A model generated the notes under the pieces. The model was not told where the DNA came from and ran no database searches. It worked only from the letters and a program-made list of their open reading frames with translations. Positions 5,765 through 8,680 of a DNA stretch of 8,680 bases are shown here, piece by piece; the first letter of the stretch is position 1; the number at the start of each line of letters is the position of its first letter. Source of the stretch: an uncultured Nitrospina sp. (GTDB lineage Bacteria; Nitrospinota; Nitrospinia; Nitrospinales; VA-1). The stretch spans positions 1-8,680 of the forward strand of contig CAJWOD010000050.1 in the NCBI GenBank assembly GCA_913044145.1, read 5' to 3'. The translations under genes were made by a program, and so were the position numbers.

Positions 5765-7982
5765 AGCGCCCTAAAGAAGTTTTCCAGATATTTTTAATTG
5801 ATTCTATTTCCTGCTTTATATATTCCTGACCGTTGATAGTAACTGTGAATTGTGATCCTCCCGTTACTCCGATCAAAGAAAAATCTACGTTATGGGTTAA
5901 AGCCAAGTTTTTAATTTGTTGCATTAATTCTTCCTGGAAAGAGATAACGATTCGTGATTGAGATTCGCCAAATAAAAGCGTATCTCCTCGAATGTTTGAT
6001 TTCAGTTCAAGCTTCGCCCCTAAAGTTTCTTTCGGAGCGGCAAAACAAGACTCTGCTACAGCGATAGCTAGTCCTCCTTCAGAGCAATCGTGCGCTGATT
6101 GAATAAGTCCTTTATGTATTAGTTTTAGGCAAAACTCTTGAACTTGTTTTTCGTTTTTTCGGTCTAGAACCGGAGGCTTTCCTTCGGTTTTGTCGAACAA
6201 GACCTTCAGGTATTCGCTACCACCCAACTCTTCCATAGTACAACCGATGAGCCCGATGCAGTGTCCAGATTTTTTAAACCCCTGCGTCATAATTTTTGTC
6301 TGATCCTCAATCAGACCGACCACTGCAACGATGGGCGTGGGGAAAATAGCTTCCCCTTTAGTTTCATTATAGAGGCTGACGTTTCCGCTGACTACTGGAA
6401 TATCAAAATAAAGGCAGGCATCGCCGATTCCCTGAACTGCCTGCTTAAATTGCCACATGATTTCTGGTTTTTCTGGGTTTCCAAAATTAAGGCAGTTGGT
6501 CAATCCAATTGGCTTTGCCCCAGAACATGTTACATTGCGGCATCCCTCTGCAACGGCTATGGCTGCTCCCTCATATGGATCGAGGTAACAGAATCTGCTG
6601 TTACAATCAGCAGATATAGCTACTGCTTTTTTAGTGCCCTTGATACGTAAAACAGCTGCATCTGAACCGGGAAAAACTAAGGTGTTTAGGCGCACCATAT
6701 GATCATATTGTTCATAGATCCATTCTTTACTGGCAATATTTGGACACGCAAGTAATTTTAAAAAAGCTTTGTCACCATGGGAAGGTTCTGGCAGTTCCGT
6801 CAAATTTAGTTGGTCAATCTTATCAAGATATTTAGGACGTTCAGTTTCTCGTTTGAGATCTAAAGCCCCATCTACGACTGGGAAGGTAGGCAGGTTGACC
6901 ACTTCATTACCGTCAAATTGGATGCGAACACCAGGCTCATCAATCACCTCTCCAATTATCGCAGCATCGAGTCCCCATTTTTCAAGAATGGCGATAGCCT
7001 CCTCTTCATGCCCCGGCTCAATCACAAATAACATCCTCTCTTGTGATTCTGATAATAGGATCTCGTAGGGTGTCATACTTTCTTCTCTTAGGGGGATTTT
7101 AGATAAGTCCATTCTCACTCCGGCTTCCGAGCGATGGGCCATTTCAAATGAGGATGAGGTAAGCCCAGCGGCGCCCATATCTTGGACACCCACAACCCAG
7201 TTGAACTCCATAATTTCCAAGCAGGCCTCGATCAATAATTTTTCAGTGAAGGGATCGCCTACCTGTACCGTGGGTCTTTTTTTTTCTGTTGTCTCATCAA
7301 ACTCGGATGAAGCAAGAAGGCTCGCGCCATGAATTCCATCTCGGCCGGTTTTGGATCCAACATATAAAATACGATTGCCAACGCCCCCGGCTTTTGCCAG
7401 AAAGATCCCATCTGATTTTGCTAGTCCCAAACAAAAAGCATTTACTAGAATATTACCGTTGTAACAGGAATCAAAATAAACTTCTCCTCCAACAGTGGGT
7501 ACGCCGGTACAGTTTCCATAGCTGGAAATACCATCGACTACACCGTTTAGTAAAAATCGTGTGCGTGGATCTTCCATTTCGCCAAAACGAAGGGAATCTA
7601 GTAGCGCTATGGGTCTTGCTCCCATGGTAAAAATATCTCGCATGATTCCGCCAACACCTGTGGCTGCACCTTGATGTGGTTCGATAAAGGAAGGGTGGTT
7701 ATGGCTTTCAATTTTAAAAACCACCGCGAAACCATCACCAATATCTATGACTCCCGCATTCTCTCCCGGGCCTTGCAACACGTTAGGACCTTCAGTTGGC
7801 AAATTTTTTAAAAACGGTCGGGAGCTTTTGTAACTACAATGCTCACTCCACATCACAGAAAAAATACCCAATTCGGTAAAGTTAGGTGTGCGGCCGATTA
7901 AATCGAGAATGCGTCGATATTCGTCTTCCGTTAAACCATGGTCTTTAGCAAGTTGTAGAGTGACTTCAGGTTCGTTTTGCAT
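5754..7982 (-). CDS. purL: Phosphoribosylformylglycinamidine synthase subunit II (small PurL)
   Basis: PurL is the ATP-dependent synthetase subunit that converts FGAR to FGAM using ammonia from PurQ. At 742 residues it is the small PurL, which works in a complex with PurS and PurQ, not the single large PurL of about 1300 residues found in enteric bacteria. Landmarks in order: MWSEHCSYKS with the conserved His48 (44-53), ESHNHPS (92-98), QGAATGVGGIMRD (104-116), TGRDGIHGA (212-220), VQDMGAAGLTSSSFEMA (266-282) and SESQERML (311-318). The second half repeats the fold, with DCNSRFCYLDPYEGAA (459-473), VSGNVSLYNET (531-541), HDCSEGGLA (631-639) and GESQSR (672-677). This internal duplication of ATP-binding halves is normal for the family. 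The ATG at 7982 is 8 nt behind the purQ stop. No strong Shine-Dalgarno lies in that gap, so coupling from purQ is likely. The stop at 5754 falls within the start of purF. Confidence 0.98.
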   Translation of the reverse strand: MQNEPEVTLQLAKDHGLTEDEYRRILDLIGRTPNFTELGIFSVMWSEHCSYKSSRPFLKNLPTEGPNVLQGPGENAGVIDIGDGFAVVFKIESHNHPSFIEPHQGAATGVGGIMRDIFTMGARPIALLDSLRFGEMEDPRTRFLLNGVVDGISSYGNCTGVPTVGGEVYFDSCYNGNILVNAFCLGLAKSDGIFLAKAGGVGNRILYVGSKTGRDGIHGASLLASSEFDETTEKKRPTVQVGDPFTEKLLIEACLEIMEFNWVVGVQDMGAAGLTSSSFEMAHRSEAGVRMDLSKIPLREESMTPYEILLSESQERMLFVIEPGHEEEAIAILEKWGLDAAIIGEVIDEPGVRIQFDGNEVVNLPTFPVVDGALDLKRETERPKYLDKIDQLNLTELPEPSHGDKAFLKLLACPNIASKEWIYEQYDHMVRLNTLVFPGSDAAVLRIKGTKKAVAISADCNSRFCYLDPYEGAAIAVAEGCRNVTCSGAKPIGLTNCLNFGNPEKPEIMWQFKQAVQGIGDACLYFDIPVVSGNVSLYNETKGEAIFPTPIVAVVGLIEDQTKIMTQGFKKSGHCIGLIGCTMEELGGSEYLKVLFDKTEGKPPVLDRKNEKQVQEFCLKLIHKGLIQSAHDCSEGGLAIAVAESCFAAPKETLGAKLELKSNIRGDTLLFGESQSRIVISFQEELMQQIKNLALTHNVDFSLIGVTGGSQFTVTINGQEYIKQEIESIKNIWKTSLGRYAG

Positions 7983-7990
7983 TTTTATGT

Positions 7991-8680
7991 TTAGCTTTGC
8001 GAGATAAGAGATTGAAAAATGCCTTGTCCATCAGTATTGGACCACAACGGATCGGCACACCGTTCTGGATGCGGCATCATTCCCATCACATTTTTTTGCT
8101 CATTGCAGACTCCGGCAACAGAACCGATGGAGCCATTAGGATTACTCGATTCGCTGATATTACCTTTTGTGTCACAATATCGAAAAAGGACTTGTCCTTT
8201 TTCTTCAATATCCTTTAAAGAAAGAGGATCAATATAATAACTGCCTTGATGATGAGCGATAGGGACTTGTATGATGGATTTATTGCCGCATTGCTGAGTA
8301 AATGGTGTATCTGTCGATTCAATACGGACGTATACATTTTTACAGATGAATTTCCGCGTATGGTTCTGTATTAAGGCACCGGGCAAGAGACCCGACTCAA
8401 CAAGAATTTGGAATCCGTTACAAATTCCAAGGACCTTCCCACCCTTTTTAGCAAAAGGGATCACGGAACTCATAATGGGAGAAAAGCGGGAAATAGCACC
8501 TGCACGTAAGTAATCCCCATAAGAGAATCCCCCCGGTAGTATCACTAAATCATAGGAACTCAGGTCAACATCGTCTTTATGCCATAACCAGTGAGTTTCT
8601 TGATTTAAGACGTCTTTAAGAATGTGGTAGCAATCGTGATCGCAATTTGATCCAGGAAAAACAACTATTCCACACTTCAT
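7991..8680 (-). CDS. purQ: Phosphoribosylformylglycinamidine synthase subunit I, glutaminase (PurQ)
   Basis: PurQ is the class I glutamine amidotransferase subunit of FGAM synthase; it hydrolyses glutamine and passes ammonia to PurL. The 229-residue protein starts with the typical VVFPGSNCDHD (6-16). LPGGFSYGDYLRAGAI (48-63) is characteristic. The nucleophile is Cys87 in the elbow VLGICNGFQIL, and the catalytic His204 and Glu206 lie in MMPHPER. The length is normal for PurQ (about 220-230). The start codon is the last three bases of the window, so the protein is complete but nothing upstream can be seen. A purS gene (about 80 residues) would be expected immediately beyond the right edge, since PurQ and small PurL need PurS to form a complex. 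The 8-nt gap to purL supports one operon. Confidence 0.97.
   Translation of the reverse strand: MKCGIVVFPGSNCDHDCYHILKDVLNQETHWLWHKDDVDLSSYDLVILPGGFSYGDYLRAGAISRFSPIMSSVIPFAKKGGKVLGICNGFQILVESGLLPGALIQNHTRKFICKNVYVRIESTDTPFTQQCGNKSIIQVPIAHHQGSYYIDPLSLKDIEEKGQVLFRYCDTKGNISESSNPNGSIGSVAGVCNEQKNVMGMMPHPERCADPLWSNTDGQGIFQSLISQS

Noticed and set aside
4787..8237. Plus-strand open frames opposite purF, purL and purQ
   Set aside because: They are antisense to well-conserved purine genes, match no family I recognise, and have codon patterns expected of shadow frames.
1..8680. Alternative genetic code with TGA as a sense codon
   Set aside because: All six conserved genes are full length without any in-frame TGA and use TGG for tryptophan, so the standard code explains them; absence of TGA stops in six genes is not significant.

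Overview
The window is bacterial DNA of low to moderate GC (about 40-45% by eye). It is densely packed with six full-length protein genes in two convergent blocks. The purine genes are of the split PurS/PurQ/PurL type, PurF has an iron-sulfur cluster, and there is a UPF0182 membrane protein. Together these suggest a Gram-negative lineage of the Nitrospinota or 'deltaproteobacteria-like' kind. That placement is an inference from gene content; no rRNA or other phylogenetic marker is present.

Left block (+ strand, 141-4358): a radical SAM iron-sulfur enzyme, a peroxiredoxin-like/thioredoxin-fold protein with a CNHC motif, and a 915-residue UPF0182 integral membrane protein. The gaps are 15 and 9 nt, so they look like one operon. 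A radical SAM enzyme next to a dithiol redox protein suggests a linked redox or maturation function, but no substrate can be read from the sequence. In front of the first gene, positions 5-139 hold a protein-like frame that is interrupted by one TGA and stops 1 nt before the radical SAM start codon. It may be a decayed or recoded tail of an upstream gene, or chance.

Right block (- strand, 8680 down to 4361): purQ, purL and purF, transcribed right to left. There are 8 nt between purQ and purL and an 11-nt overlap between purL and purF. PurQ and PurL, with a PurS expected just beyond the right edge, form FGAM synthase (step 4 of de novo IMP synthesis). PurF catalyses the committed first step. 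The order purQ-purL-purF is the same as in the Bacillus subtilis pur operon. The purQ start codon is exactly the last three bases of the window, so the promoter and any regulatory leader lie outside it.

The two blocks meet tail to tail with only 2 nt between stop codons (4358/4361). A weak, T-rich stem-loop spans the end of the UPF0182 gene. No tRNA, rRNA, CRISPR array, insertion sequence or long repeat was seen. The pur genes are ordinary housekeeping genes. The less explained material is the radical SAM/peroxiredoxin-like/UPF0182 group and the short stretch in front of it.
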